Shown: one piece after another, positions 1-9,449 of the stretch
Numbering within the stretch: the stretch's first letter is position 1
Layout: every line of letters starts with the position of its first letter
Source: Clostridia bacterium UC5.1-1E11
Lineage (GTDB): Bacteria; Bacillota; Clostridia; Oscillospirales; Acutalibacteraceae
Direction of reading: 5' to 3'
Assembly: GCA_001305115.1 (NCBI GenBank)
Contig: BCAA01000014.1
Location: 1 to 64,000, forward strand
Length of the DNA stretch: 64,000 nt
Made by a program: the position numbers and the translations under genes
The notes under the pieces: model-generated
The model's input: the letters and a program-made list of their open reading frames with translations, nothing else
Told to the model about the DNA's origin: nothing
Databases searched by the model: none

Positions 1-1
1 C

Positions 2-73
2 GCCTACGGCGAGGACTATATGGGCAGACGGCTGGGGATTTTGCTTTCTTGCCCGGAAGCGGAAATCCTGTGA
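2..73 (+). CDS. C-terminal end of an unidentified protein (5' truncated by window)
   Basis: An open frame enters from the left edge and ends at TGA 71-73, giving a C-terminus of about 23 residues that ends in CPEAEIL. A hairpin followed by T residues lies 28 bp downstream, which fits the end of a plus-strand transcript. The fragment is too short to assign a family. Confidence 0.4.
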   Translation, partial: AYGEDYMGRRLGILLSCPEAEIL

Positions 74-100
74 AAGCAGGCGGACCATGTAAAGAGAAGG

Positions 101-134
101 AGCGGCCCGTCATATGGGCGGATAGGCCGCTTTT
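101..134 (+). terminator. Rho-independent terminator
   Basis: AGCGGCC at 101-107 pairs with GGCCGCT at 125-131 and is followed by TTTT. It sits just after the partial gene that ends at 73. The 260 bp from here to the next gene's 3' end shows no gene. Confidence 0.55.
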
Positions 135-399
135 CAGTTGACAGGAATGCGATTGCATGAAAGCGCTATCGCCTTTCTCTGTTAGGCCGGGCGTGGATTT
201 AATAATGAAAATAGCGCTCCTGGCGGGAAAACCGTCCGGAAGCGCTGTCCAGATGTGCTTTTTTGATATGCAACTCTTGTAGTCTGTACTTGGATTGCGG
301 GGCGGGAGTTCCGAAAGACTGTCGGAAAGGCGGGCGGCATTTGCTAGAAAGCCGCGGCTGTTTCCTCATGAATCATTTGAAATGGGGATAGCCCTATTT

Positions 400-957
400 T
401 TACTGATTCCAGGAATAATAATAGATGGCGTTATCCTGCAAATCGACCATCCCCACGACGATGTTTTGAAACAAGGGGATATCTTGGTCAAAATGCGCAT
501 GGTTCAGCACGGCCCCAGGCTGTTTATACCACGAGGAAAGGATGCAGTAGAAGCCCTGCCGGTTCCCGTTCTCGCCAAAGATGTTCCTTGCCAGTTCTTT
601 GCCGGGGAGCGAACCGATGGCCTGTACCCGTTGCCGCAAGGACTGCGCAACGTCCTCCGGCAGCGGGAGGGGCGACCAGCGCGCCATAGCGCCCTGGGAG
701 AGGAAAGCGTCCAGTTCGCCGGGTGGGAGCGAAAAGGCATAAAGCCGGTATCCGTCGCCCATAGCGCCATAGGTATCCTCCTCGAACAGAACCTCCGTGT
801 GATCTGGCAAGGCCAGGCCAAAGCTGTCCGAGAAGAAGGAGTAGGGGGTCTCTTCCGGCCGGGTCGTTAGGAAGATGGCTATTGCCGCAACGATCAACAG
901 AACGAACCCCAAAAGAATTTTAGGATGTGCAAAACATCCGGTTTTGTTGAGCTTCAT
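400..957 (-). CDS. Membrane-anchored hypothetical protein
   Basis: This 185-residue protein has an N-terminal transmembrane helix at about residues 13-31 (ILLGFVLLIVAAIAIFL), then a hydrophilic domain that should lie outside the cell. The start is ATG at 957. I do not recognise the family: no catalytic motif or lipobox is visible, although there is a Cys at residue 8 before the helix. It is on the same strand as, and downstream of, the secreted protease/partner pair at 1067-3244, separated by about 110 bp, so it may be co-transcribed. A role in that secreted module is possible but unsupported by sequence. Confidence 0.65.
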   Translation of the reverse strand: MKLNKTGCFAHPKILLGFVLLIVAAIAIFLTTRPEETPYSFFSDSFGLALPDHTEVLFEEDTYGAMGDGYRLYAFSLPPGELDAFLSQGAMARWSPLPLPEDVAQSLRQRVQAIGSLPGKELARNIFGENGNRQGFYCILSSWYKQPGAVLNHAHFDQDIPLFQNIVVGMVDLQDNAIYYYSWNQ

Positions 958-1066
958 AGGTGTAACCCCATCATGGTTTTTGCCTTTGCAGATCGAGTCC
1001 TGGTGGCCCTAAAAGAAAGCCTCTTATGTGTTCTCTTCCCAGTTATTCGAAAGAATGGCCTTTCCT

Positions 1067-1687
1067 TTAAACATCATACCGCTCCAGTGCGGACTGATAC
1101 CATGCGGCATACTGCTCTTCACCATGGGCACTCAGATGTTCAGGGAGGACGAGTTCGCCGTCTTCAGGGACAGCAAAGCTGGCGCACCAGGGATGTGTCT
1201 CAGAAAATGCTCCGCTCCATGGTCGGCCAACGTCCGCTGCGTGATTTCCTGGACAAATAAAAAGGATGTACTCCCGCCCTTGTATAATGGGCTGGTGCCC
1301 AAAATAGGAGACAACGGACGGGTTTCCAAGAGAATCCTCTTGGATAAAGTAGCCTTCTATAAAGGGGATGGTGTCCCCCGCTTTTAAGTCTCCTTTGAAG
1401 GACTCCGTGATGGTGAGGGTGGAGTGCGTAAATCCCGTTGTTGATCCGTACTCCGGATCATCCTCAATGGGCAGGTAATTTTTCGCATCCGATAGAACGC
1501 CTTTTACAATATAGGGAGACCGCTCTACAAGGCTCGCAAAGGTTTCTGGTTCGTTTACGATAAAACCTTCGATCGAATGGAACGGCAAGCTTTGGATATC
1601 CATTTCCTCAGCATGAACGCTGGGAATTACGACCATTGCCGTCAACAGAACGGCCATACACAGGGAGATAAAAAGCTTTTTCATCAT
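1067..1687 (-). CDS. Secreted partner protein of metzincin module, copy 1 (NTR-like family, non-lipidated)
   Basis: About 206 residues with a Sec signal peptide (MMKKLFISLCMAVLLTAM, predicted cut after VHA). ATG 1687 is preferred over an upstream ATG at 1708 because AGGAGGGG lies directly before it. The core reads YIVKGVLSD, TLTITESFKGDLKAGDTI, YFIQED and GREYILFI. The same pattern occurs in the proteins at 20652, 21544 and 33278, so these are paralogs. Unlike those it has no lipobox and is probably released. It begins immediately after the protease gene on the same strand. The pattern 'VKG ... I-T-KG ... GD-I ... G-EYLLF' recalls OB-fold NTR/TIMP-like domains. That fold is an inference and no function is proven. 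Confidence 0.7.
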   Translation of the reverse strand: MMKKLFISLCMAVLLTAMVVIPSVHAEEMDIQSLPFHSIEGFIVNEPETFASLVERSPYIVKGVLSDAKNYLPIEDDPEYGSTTGFTHSTLTITESFKGDLKAGDTIPFIEGYFIQEDSLGNPSVVSYFGHQPIIQGREYILFICPGNHAADVGRPWSGAFSETHPWCASFAVPEDGELVLPEHLSAHGEEQYAAWYQSALERYDV

Positions 1688-1700
1688 GTTGATTCCCCTC

Positions 1701-3244
1701 CTATTCATAGATCGCCTGAAGAGACTCGATGTCGTGGTCGAGGATGACGTAAGCGGCCGTAGCTGTAGTTGGCTGCATGACGGCTGTCTCCGTACAAGAC
1801 GGATGTTTTAGACCAAGCGCATGACCAAATTCGTGGATAATTGTCTGGGCCTGGATTGCAGAGCTGTAATTTAGAATGGCGTTGGAGTTTAAGGAAACGG
1901 TTGCACGTACAATAGAATCTCCCAGTTTCCATTCATGCTATCATCGTCGCCTTCTAAGACTTGGCCGTTTTCGTCCATGGTCATTGCATATCCTAGAGCT
2001 TGATAACCTCCAGGAGTAATGATAGAGCCGCACGTCATTCGAATGTCCATCCCCAGGTCCTCGTCCGTGTCCGATACCTCGATGTCCCCAAAGGATACGC
2101 CGTCCGCAACATCGTTCCATGATTCAATCTGGGAGACAATCCCATCCATGCTGAGACGGAAATCTTCTTTGTCAACCAGGCTTTTTACTTTGTCGAGGAT
2201 TTGCACGGAGATGCCGTCTGCGTTTTTCCACTTTCCACCAAAGCTATTGGAAAAGGAGAGCACCTGGAACGTTCTTGACAGCTCGTTGTCGTCCGGATCG
2301 ATGTCGGCGCTCGTATGCTGCGGGTCCACGGACATACCAAGAGAAGCTTGTCCGGAATTTTGAAATTTTGCTTTCACAGAGAAGTTTAAAACCTTTCTTG
2401 CGGGAATGCTGACCCTCGCGGCTGCGCCAAGGTCTTTTCCATTTAAAAGGAACCGGACGGGAATATCCACCGCATCCAAGTTCCCCAGGTTTGCGACGCT
2501 CACTTCATATTCGTGGTTGACTCTGGGTTCCACGCTGCTGGGCCCGTTAATGGCATAGGCCCTTACGGAAACGGCGTCCGCCCATTGAAAATCTTTGGAG
2601 ACCGTGTTGTTCGCGGTGTTGGTCTCTGTCACACCGCTGGGCAGCCAGGCGTCTACCAACAACGTGTGCGTACCGCCAATGCGGTTCTTAAAGTTTAATT
2701 TCAGAGTAGCAGTTGTATTTGGCGCCAATGTGACCTGAACGGTTTTGGTGGTCAGAATTTGCGCATCTAAGTAAACCGCATAAGAAAAGCTGGAGATCGT
2801 CGTGGAACCGAGATTTTGAATCGTGACCGCAATCGGTACATCTACCATGTTGGGAAATGGCTCTGTATGATTGGTGGCGCGTGGATTGGATACAGCCAGA
2901 TCGGTTCCTGTTGCCCTTTGCGAAAGAAGGGCGGCTGTCTCCGGAACGGTTTCTTCCAACACCTCAATCCCCATTTCTTCGATTTCCGGAAGAGGTTCTT
3001 CGAAATCTTCAGGAAGCTCTTCTTCCGTCATGGTGGATGCAGGAATCTGGATCTCGTTGGCCTGGCCAGCTGAAAAGGTGAGGCCCGTATCTGTTTCATC
3101 ATGGGAGTCAATTGTTTTTTCAGAGGTGGTTTCCAAGGGTTCTTGGATAGATTCGTGTTCTGCGCCGGCCTGTCCTGTGAAACAGTCGATGCAGGCGATA
3201 CACAGAATACAAGCTAAGATTCTTTTCTTTACTTGTGTTTTTAT
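1701..3244 (-). CDS. Secreted CARDB-domain metzincin metalloprotease, copy 1 (one apparent frameshift)
   Basis: Paralog of the intact protease at 19105. A hydrophobic signal segment (ILACILCIACI) precedes an acidic linker, two CARDB-like beta-sandwich domains (ATNHTEPFPNM, GGTHTLLVDAWLPSGVTETNT) and a C-terminal zinc site HEFGHALGLKHP. The reading frame breaks near 1932: after GDDDSM, one extra base (AA to AAA) restores the paralog-like sequence through to TAG at 1701. The repaired length is about 514 residues, against 511 for the paralog. The start is uncertain: the codon correctly spaced from AAGGAAGGG is ATA at 3244, and no in-frame ATG precedes the signal peptide. The partner gene follows within 14 bp. 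Confidence 0.75.
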
Positions 3245-3551
3245 AAAAATTTCCCTTCCTTGCTTTCCAAAATCGTTGCGTTATAAGGTTAAATGGTATA
3301 TTGGAATCTCCTCCCTAAAATGAATCTTTTGATTTATCCTTTAAGGTTTGAAGGCATAGAAATATAAATGAACCTATAAATCCTAAACTATAATAATATA
3401 AAAATAGTTTCTAATAATTCATAACGATTCGATAATCCCAAAGTGGACGACTTTTTAAAATGATTTAAAAATAATTATAGAGAAAATATATTGTATAATT
3501 TGTCAAATATACATAAAATTCTTAACAATACGCAAAGAAAGGACCCATCCC
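3245..3551. other. AT-rich intergenic region between divergent genes
   Basis: This 307-bp stretch separates the minus-strand protease from the plus-strand decarboxylase. It is strongly AT-rich from about 3300. A TATAAT-like hexamer lies near 3494, without a clear -35 box at normal spacing, and AAAGGA lies before the decarboxylase ATG. It presumably holds promoters for both directions. No gene is visible. Confidence 0.5.
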
Positions 3552-4904
3552 ATGTCTGAAACACCTCTTTACACCGCGTTGATGGAACACCGCGCCCTGC
3601 ACCGCGCGGCCTTCCATACACCCGGACATAAAAACAATCCAGCTGCATTGCCGGACGACCTTTTAACGCTCGATTTTACAGAATTGCCGGATACCGACAG
3701 CCTTTTTGAGGCCGAAGGGCCCATTCTGCGCGCGGAGCAGGCTGCATCGCGGCTCTTTGGTACAAAGCGCACGTTGTTCTCCGCAGGGGGGTGTTCCCTT
3801 TGTATTCAGGCCATGCTGCGCCTGGCCGCGCCAAACGGGGGGAAGATCCTGTGTGGGCGTGTGGTGCACCGCTCCGCGGTGAACGCCATGGCACTGTTGG
3901 GCCTGGAACCCGTCTGGGCTCTTCCAGAGGAACTCGCGGATGCGGCTGCCTTGCATCCCGATGCGCGGGCGGTCTACGTGACCAGTCCCAATTATTACGG
4001 GGAGTTGACAGACATCCCCGCGCTTTCCGCGGCGTGCCGGGAGCGGGGAATCCCCCTGCTCGTGGACAATGCCCACGGCGCGCACCTCTTCTTCACGGAG
4101 CCCGTCCTGCATCCAATTGCACTGGGGGCCTCCATGACCGCCTGTTCGGCGCACAAGACGCTCAATGTCTTGACCGGCGGCGCCTGGTTGAACATTGCGG
4201 ACGAACGATTTGTTCGTGACGCAAAGAATGCAATGGCCCTGTTTGGTTCGACCAGCCCGTCCTATCCGATCATGGCCTCATTGGACTGGTGCCGGGCATG
4301 GCTGGAAGAGCATGGCCGGGCGGAGTTTTGTCATTTACAGGCCCGTGTCCGCGAACTTAAAAAGCAGGCGGAGAAATCCGGGCTACATGTTCCTGGAATG
4401 GGTTGGTGGGAAGATCCGCGCCGCTGGGACCCAACGCGCATTACGTTGGACGCTTCCTCCGTGGAATTGTCCGGGCTGGAGGCGGCGGAGATCCTCCGGC
4501 ATGCGGGCTGTGAGCCGGAATATGCGGATAGCCAGTTTGTTGTGTTGATTGTTACGCCATTTAACAGGGAGCGGGACTTTGAACGGTTGGAAATCGGGAT
4601 TCGCCTGTTGGCAGACCGCGAGGCGAGGAAGGCGGTTCCGCTTCCTAGGGGGCTGGAGAGGAAGCCTGTTCCCCATACGATCGGGATACCGCCCCTCCCT
4701 CCTGCGCGGATTTCTCTTCGGGAGGCCGTATTGGCCCCGTCCGAATGGATTTATCTGGAAGAAAGCGCTGGGAGGATTGCAGCAGAACCGGCATGTCCGT
4801 GCCCACCGGGGGTGCCCGTTGTAATGCCGGGAGAGGAAATTACAAAAGACGCGATGGACTTTTTGCGCGCCTATGGCTTTTCATCCATAAAAGTGCTAAA
4901 ATAA
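3552..4904 (+). CDS. yaaO: Orn/Lys/Arg decarboxylase family protein (YaaO-like)
   Basis: This 450-residue PLP-dependent fold-type I enzyme belongs to the ornithine/lysine/arginine decarboxylase family. The N-terminus has HTPGHKNNPA, typical of the family. The PLP-binding lysine lies in SAHKTLN (about residue 200), preceded by the aspartate region VDNAHGAHL. A C-terminal decarboxylase-like segment follows. Members usually convert arginine or lysine to agmatine or cadaverine, but substrate cannot be read from sequence. AAAGGA precedes ATG 3552. Its place upstream of yaaQ and holB matches Bacillus subtilis yaaO, though tmk is missing here. Confidence 0.85.
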   Translation: MSETPLYTALMEHRALHRAAFHTPGHKNNPAALPDDLLTLDFTELPDTDSLFEAEGPILRAEQAASRLFGTKRTLFSAGGCSLCIQAMLRLAAPNGGKILCGRVVHRSAVNAMALLGLEPVWALPEELADAAALHPDARAVYVTSPNYYGELTDIPALSAACRERGIPLLVDNAHGAHLFFTEPVLHPIALGASMTACSAHKTLNVLTGGAWLNIADERFVRDAKNAMALFGSTSPSYPIMASLDWCRAWLEEHGRAEFCHLQARVRELKKQAEKSGLHVPGMGWWEDPRRWDPTRITLDASSVELSGLEAAEILRHAGCEPEYADSQFVVLIVTPFNRERDFERLEIGIRLLADREARKAVPLPRGLERKPVPHTIGIPPLPPARISLREAVLAPSEWIYLEESAGRIAAEPACPCPPGVPVVMPGEEITKDAMDFLRAYGFSSIKVLK

Positions 4905-5089
4905 GAAAGAAACTTTCTGCATACTTAGGTACAGAAAGGATTCACTTGCCCACAGTGGGCGATTGGCATGCATTTTGAAACCGCAAGGTTCAGAAGCGGT
5001 CAAAGAGAACATATCGGCAGAGTTTTAGGAATAACCTTGCCACATGGGCCGCCCGTTTGGGTTGGCCAGAATCAACGGAGGGATTTTCG

Positions 5090-5412
5090 ATGAAACTGGT
5101 ACTTGCAATTGTGAGTAAGGATGATAGCAGCATGGTCTCTTCTGCGTTGACACAGGAGGGATTCTCTGTCACAAAATTAGCGACTACAGGCGGTTTTTGA
5201 TGGCTGGCAATACGACGTTTATCTCCGGTGTGGAGGACGATCAAGTCGAGAAGGTCATCGACATCATCCGGAAACAGAGCAGCAGGCGTACACAGATTGT
5301 ACCCAGCACCTCCACGATGGATGCAGGGCTGTACACCTCTGTGCCGATTGAAGTTACAGTCGGCGGCGCGACCATCTTCGTGCTCGACGTGGATCGCTTT
5401 GAAAAGGTATGA
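5090..5412 (+). CDS. darA: Cyclic-di-AMP-binding PII-like protein DarA/PstA (YaaQ); apparent frameshift
   Basis: This 107-residue (repaired) PII-like protein of the YaaQ/DarA/PstA family binds cyclic-di-AMP as a trimer in other Firmicutes. It starts MKLVLAIVSKDD behind GGAGG, reaches the family signature TKLATTGGF, then hits TGA because a T-run at 5194-5198 is one base short. With an extra T it continues LMAGNTTFISGVEDD and ends VGGATIFVLDVDRFEKV, as in the family. Its stop overlaps the holB start (ATGA). The gap is most likely a sequencing or assembly deletion. Confidence 0.85.
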
Positions 5413-6287
5413 ATTTTGAAGGAATTAGCTGTAGTGAGGGGGTCAAGCAAAGCCTTTCGCGGGCTTTTGCGGAATCCCGCCTACCGCATGCGATGATCTT
5501 GGAGGGCCCGGCAGGCTCTGGAAAGGCGGAACTGGCGCGGTGGATCGCCAAAGCAGCGGTGTGTACGGGGGAAGGGGAACGGCCCTGTGGGCGCTGTTCC
5601 GGCTGCATGAAGGCAGCGGCAGGTGCCCACCCGGACATTACCATTGCAGGCGGTGGAACAGCAGCGCGCTCTTTCCATGTGGACACGGTGCGGCAAATCC
5701 GTTCCGACGCCTATATTAAGCCCAATGAAGCGCCGCTTCGCGTATTCCTTTTGGAAGGAGCGGAGGCGATGTCGGAGCAGGCGCAGAATGCCCTTTTGAA
5801 AGTGTTTGAAGAGCCGCCGGAACGGGTAATGTTTATTCTGACCGTGACTTCAGCGGTAAAGCTCCTGCCAACGGTGCGTTCGCGTGCGCAGATCTTCACT
5901 TTGGAAGGGGAGGAACAGCCGTCCGATACTGACTTGGCGCTTACTGCGGCGATTTCCCAGGCAATTCCGGCCTCGGGGGAAGTCATGCTATTGGAGCTGA
6001 CTGCACCGCTGATAAAAGATAAGGAGCGGTTTCGCCGTGTTTTGCAGCAGCTTGCTTTGTTGTTCCGCGATGCGTGTGTTTTGCGCGCCGGCGGGACTTC
6101 ATGTCTTTCGCACCAACCAGAGGACGCCGAAGCGTTGGCGCATGCATTGACACGCGGCCAGTTGATGCGTCTTTTGGAATATGTTCAGGGCGCGCAGAAG
6201 GCACAGAACCAGAATGCCAACGCAGCACTGTTGGTGACGACATTTTGCGCCCGTATACGAACCGCCGCCCACGGGCGAAATGTATAA
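5409..6287 (+). CDS. holB: DNA polymerase III subunit delta'
   Basis: This 292-residue clamp-loader subunit has a Walker A-like GPAGSGKAE (about residues 34-42), a zinc-binding Cys cluster (CTGEGERPCGRCSGC), a short acidic strand FLLEGAEAM and the hallmark ALLKVFEEPP. The family's usual SRC motif is SRAQ here. It overlaps darA by four bases (ATGA), as in a translationally coupled pair, and ricT follows after 62 bp. It helps load the beta clamp at the replication fork. Confidence 0.9.
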   Translation: MNFEGISCSEGVKQSLSRAFAESRLPHAMILEGPAGSGKAELARWIAKAAVCTGEGERPCGRCSGCMKAAAGAHPDITIAGGGTAARSFHVDTVRQIRSDAYIKPNEAPLRVFLLEGAEAMSEQAQNALLKVFEEPPERVMFILTVTSAVKLLPTVRSRAQIFTLEGEEQPSDTDLALTAAISQAIPASGEVMLLELTAPLIKDKERFRRVLQQLALLFRDACVLRAGGTSCLSHQPEDAEALAHALTRGQLMRLLEYVQGAQKAQNQNANAALLVTTFCARIRTAAHGRNV

Positions 6288-6349
6288 AAATTGGGCATCC
6301 TAATTCGGAAAAGAAAGCCATCGGTCCCGCGATGGTTGGGAGGTTGTAT

Positions 6350-7653
6350 ATGGCTGAAGTAATTGGCGTTCGTTTTAAAAACATGGGTAAGGTGTATTAC
6401 TTTGACCCGGAAGAGTACGAAATAAAAATCGGTGACAATGTGATCGTCGAGACCGCACGCGGCGTGGAGTGCGGCGAGGTTGCAATGGAGCGCAGGGAGA
6501 TTGCGGAGGAGGATATTGTCCAACCGCTGAAAAAACTCATCCGGCTTGCAACGAAGGACGATATGAAAAAAGTGGCGGAAAACTCCATCAAGGAGAAGAC
6601 CGCTTTTGACATCTGTGTCAAGAAAATTGCCGCACATAAATTGGAGATGAAGCTGGTCGATGTGGAATACACATTTGACAACAGCAAAATCTTGTTTTAC
6701 TTTACAGCGGACGGGCGTGTGGATTTCCGAGAACTCGTCAAAGACTTGGCGTCTGTTTTCCGAACCCGCATTGAATTGCGGCAAATCGGTGTGCGCGATG
6801 AAGCCAAAATGCTGGGAGGGCTTGGAATTTGCGGCAGGCCATTCTGCTGCTCCTCTTTTTTAAGCGGATTCCAGCCCGTGTCCATCAAGATGGCAAAGGA
6901 ACAGGGCCTGTCGCTCAACCCTGTGAAGATTTCCGGTACTTGCGGGCGGCTGATGTGTTGTCTGAAATATGAGCAGGAGGCGTATGCGGATCTTTTGCGC
7001 CGTACGCCGTCGGTGAACTCTGTGGTAATGACCCCGGCGGGCAAGGGCGTGGTAGTGGACCAAAATATTATCACGGGCAACTTGCAGGTTCGTTTGGATT
7101 CCGCTCCAGAGGCTGCGCCACAGACTTTCCAGGTGAAACAGGTTAAACTGTTGCGTGGAAAGGGCGGCGTGGAAAAGAAGGAGCCAGAAGCGGATATAGA
7201 GGACGATGAGGAGGTTCTCGATGTGGAAGGCCTCCTGGATCTGGAGGAGGAAAAGCCGGAAAAATCCGAGCAAAAGGAACGCACGGCGGATCGGCGGCCA
7301 CCGCGGGACCCAAATACGGTGGCACGCCGGGAGCAGTCGCCGAAGGACCGTGAAAAACGTCCCGCGCAGCAGAACAACCGGACAACCGAGCGCCGTGAAC
7401 GTCCGCAAAAGAAGGAAGGGCGTCCGCAGCGCGCGGCAGGAGAAGCTTCGAAGTCCGTGAGTGAGGGGCGTCCTTCACAGCAGGGGCGCAGTGGTAATGA
7501 GCACCCAACCGCGCGCCGAAAGGAATGCATCGGGCGTCTCGTGGAGGACAACCGCGGGAGCACCGCCCAGTTGAGCCTCCAAAGCCCCTTGTAGCAGAGG
7601 CCCCGGAAAGGGCGAAAGAGGCCGAATCGAGTACGGACAAACCATCTGAATAA
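6350..7653 (+). CDS. ricT: PSP1-domain regulatory protein RicT/YaaT with Arg/Lys-rich C-terminal extension
   Basis: The first 270 or so residues form the PSP1 domain typical of B. subtilis YaaT/RicT: VIGVRFKNMGKVYYFDP, RQIGVRDEAKMLGGLG, and a cysteine set (CGRPFCCSSF, CGRLMCCLKYE) that in homologs binds an Fe-S cluster. ATG 6350 is chosen for the GGGAGG ahead of it. A long charged tail rich in Arg, Lys, Glu and Gln follows, absent from B. subtilis YaaT. The frame as given stops at 7594. One extra A at 7519-7521 would extend it to TAA 7651 with a Pro/Glu-rich end, which I favour moderately. In B. subtilis the protein acts with YlbF and YmcA on RNA processing. Confidence 0.85.
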
Positions 7654-7659
7654 TTGTGA

Positions 7660-7697
7660 AGGGCTGCATTGCTGGATACTCTGCAAGGCGGCCCTTT
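7660..7697 (+). terminator. Probable terminator after ricT
   Basis: AGGGCTGC near 7661 pairs, with one G-T, to GCGGCCCT and is followed by TTTT near 7696. It lies a few bases after the extended ricT stop at 7653, which supports that extended end. Confidence 0.5.
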
Positions 7698-7699
7698 TG

Positions 7700-8208
7700 A
7701 TTCCTCTCGATCGGAGAAGGCGGTTGTGCTTAGGGGATGAAAGGACCGCAGGGGTCTAAGCTTTTGGGACAAAGGCTTGTTTGCGTCCGAGGAGACAGGC
7801 ATCGTTTTAGCCCAACGGTCTTATTTTCAAAGGGAATCCAAAGGAGAAAAAGGTTTGAGGCTGTATAAATGGAGTATGGTCTCGAAGAAGGCCCACACAA
7901 TCAATTCCCTGAAAATCGCAGGCGTGCTTAACATCTAAGCGGTAGATGGAACAGTCGCCAGACCATCTTGGGGTGGAAAAGCCGTGGCTGCTGCTTCTAC
8001 AGCAGCTGGATGTGTGGAAGGACGGCAGCATGTATTTGGAATGGGGGACAGTAAGGGACCATCCATATTGCACTCGTTTCCATCCGCGTGCTCAGGAGTG
8101 TACCTGTTTCCTCAAGATGATTCGAACAATTACAGTATTGTTGCGCCCGAGGCACTACGTTGCAGCATTTTTTGCACCTCGCAGCGCGACAGAAAGAAAT
8201 GGTTATAT
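7700..8208. other. Region without a supportable gene
   Basis: About 500 bp between ricT and a small membrane protein. Open frames exist on both strands (for example 7946-8212 plus and 7807-8073 minus), but none has a good ribosome binding site, a recognisable motif, or a paralog here. It could hold a decayed gene. Confidence 0.35.
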
Positions 8209-8544
8209 ATGAAAAGAAAATGGTGGATTTGGCTGTTGGCTTCCGTCTTTGTTATGATCGTGCTGCCTGGATGTGTGGCCGCTTTTGCCCCTAGCGATGC
8301 GGGACTGTTTTTTGGAATCCTGTTGTTGTTTGCCGTCAATCCGGCGTATTCGGCGGTGGCAGGCACTTTTGCGGGAGGAAACATTTCGAAAATGTGGGGA
8401 TTTCCAGCCGCGAATGCCATTCTGTTTTTATTTGGCGCGTGGTGCTTTTTTGACATGGGAGATCCGGCCTTTTGGGGATATGCGGCAATCTATTTGATGA
8501 TCGGAATGGCTTCCATGCTGATTCGTAGAAAAGTACATCTATAA
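8209..8544 (+). CDS. Small integral membrane protein, unknown function
   Basis: This 111-residue protein starts MKRKWWIWLLASVFVMIVLPGC. It has about four hydrophobic segments: the N-terminal helix, AGLFFGILLLFAVNPAYS, AANAILFLFGAWCFFDM and AAIYLMIGMASMLI. It ends with basic residues. The N-terminus could be a lipoprotein signal (LPGC), but the later helices favour an integral membrane protein. The ribosome binding site is weak (AGAAAGAAA). I do not recognise the family, and no neighbour suggests a role. Confidence 0.55.
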   Translation: MKRKWWIWLLASVFVMIVLPGCVAAFAPSDAGLFFGILLLFAVNPAYSAVAGTFAGGNISKMWGFPAANAILFLFGAWCFFDMGDPAFWGYAAIYLMIGMASMLIRRKVHL

Positions 8545-8669
8545 GAGAAAGGGTGAAAATAAGAGACGAACCGGCAAGAGGTTCTCGGAAAACAGAAGGA
8601 AGCTTTCGGCGACGCCTTGTAAGCAAAACTCTACACCAGCAGACGTACACTTCGGTTTTATATCGAAAG

Positions 8670-8880
8670 AAATGACATTCTATTTTAAGTGTCATTTTTT
8701 AAACGCTGTATTTCTCTTTATAAGTCGATAGATGGGGCTCTTTCATTTGTTGTAATTTTCTTTTATTTTTCTTTCGCTGTTTTACTGATAGATACTGTAC
8801 TTATGCGAATATACTCCATTGCCTGTCTTTTTTCGATAAAAAAAACGCAAGGGATGCTTTCCGAGAAGGTTGTCGGAGGT
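8670..8880 (+). repeat. Dispersed intergenic element, copy A (hairpin plus AT-rich conserved tract)
   Basis: A hairpin (AAATGACA / TGTCATTT, then T6) at about 8669-8698 is followed by an AT-rich tract at about 8745-8820. That tract clearly matches the tract at 33060-33135: both contain TAATTTTCTT, then GTTTT(A/G)CTGATA(G/A)ATACTG, then CGAATAT. The rest of the 8545-9140 gap shows no gene. Confidence 0.5.
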
Positions 8881-9140
8881 TCCACCCCTTGGCGCCATTT
8901 GAAATGGACAAATGAGGAGAAGCCGGTGGAGTTGGATTGTGCCAGAGAGTAAGGAGGTACGCCTTTTTTCTCCCGGTTTTGCTATTTCAGCGGTAATTGT
9001 TTCTTCACAGAAGTTCTCTGGAATATCGACAAAGTAGCCGATGGAAGCCAATGAAAATTTTCCCAAACCACCAATAAACTGTTGCTTTTTTGGTATTCTG
9101 TGTTAAAATAGGCTTGTAAAACTTAATGGAGGTGTTACCT

Positions 9141-9311
9141 TTGGCATACGCAATTAGTGATGAGTGCATTTCCTGTGGCGCATGTGCTGCGGGCTGCCCT
9201 GTTAACGCGATCTCTGAGGGAGACGGCAAGTTTGTGATCGATCCCGACACCTGCACCGAGTGTGGCGCATGTGCAGAAGTTTGCCCAGTTGGCGCTCCTG
9301 CTCAGGCATAA
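9141..9311 (+). CDS. 2[4Fe-4S] ferredoxin (clostridial type)
   Basis: This 56-residue electron carrier has two CxxCxxCxxxCP clusters (CISCGACAAGCP and CTECGACAEVCP), the classic clostridial ferredoxin pattern and length. I choose TTG 9141 as start because GGAGGT lies seven bases before it, and the resulting N-terminus AYAISDECI matches the family. An in-frame ATG at 9126 overlaps the ribosome binding site and is less likely. It is followed by a strong terminator, so it is probably a single-gene transcript. It should serve as low-potential electron donor or acceptor for cytosolic redox enzymes. Confidence 0.93.
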   Translation: MAYAISDECISCGACAAGCPVNAISEGDGKFVIDPDTCTECGACAEVCPVGAPAQA

Positions 9312-9330
9312 TTCATTCGTCAGAAAGCTG

Positions 9331-9366
9331 AAAGGCGAAGCGTCCAATGCGCTTCGCCTTTTTTGC
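9331..9366 (+). terminator. Rho-independent terminator of ferredoxin gene
   Basis: AGGCGAAGCG (9333-9342) pairs perfectly with CGCTTCGCCT (9350-9359), followed by a run of T residues. Confidence 0.9.
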
Positions 9367-9449
9367 GTTTTGAACAAGATGCCGCTTGCTTTGAAGGAAG
9401 CGGGACGAATCTTGTTATATATTTTTGAAATCAGAAAGGAGGGCCTCCC

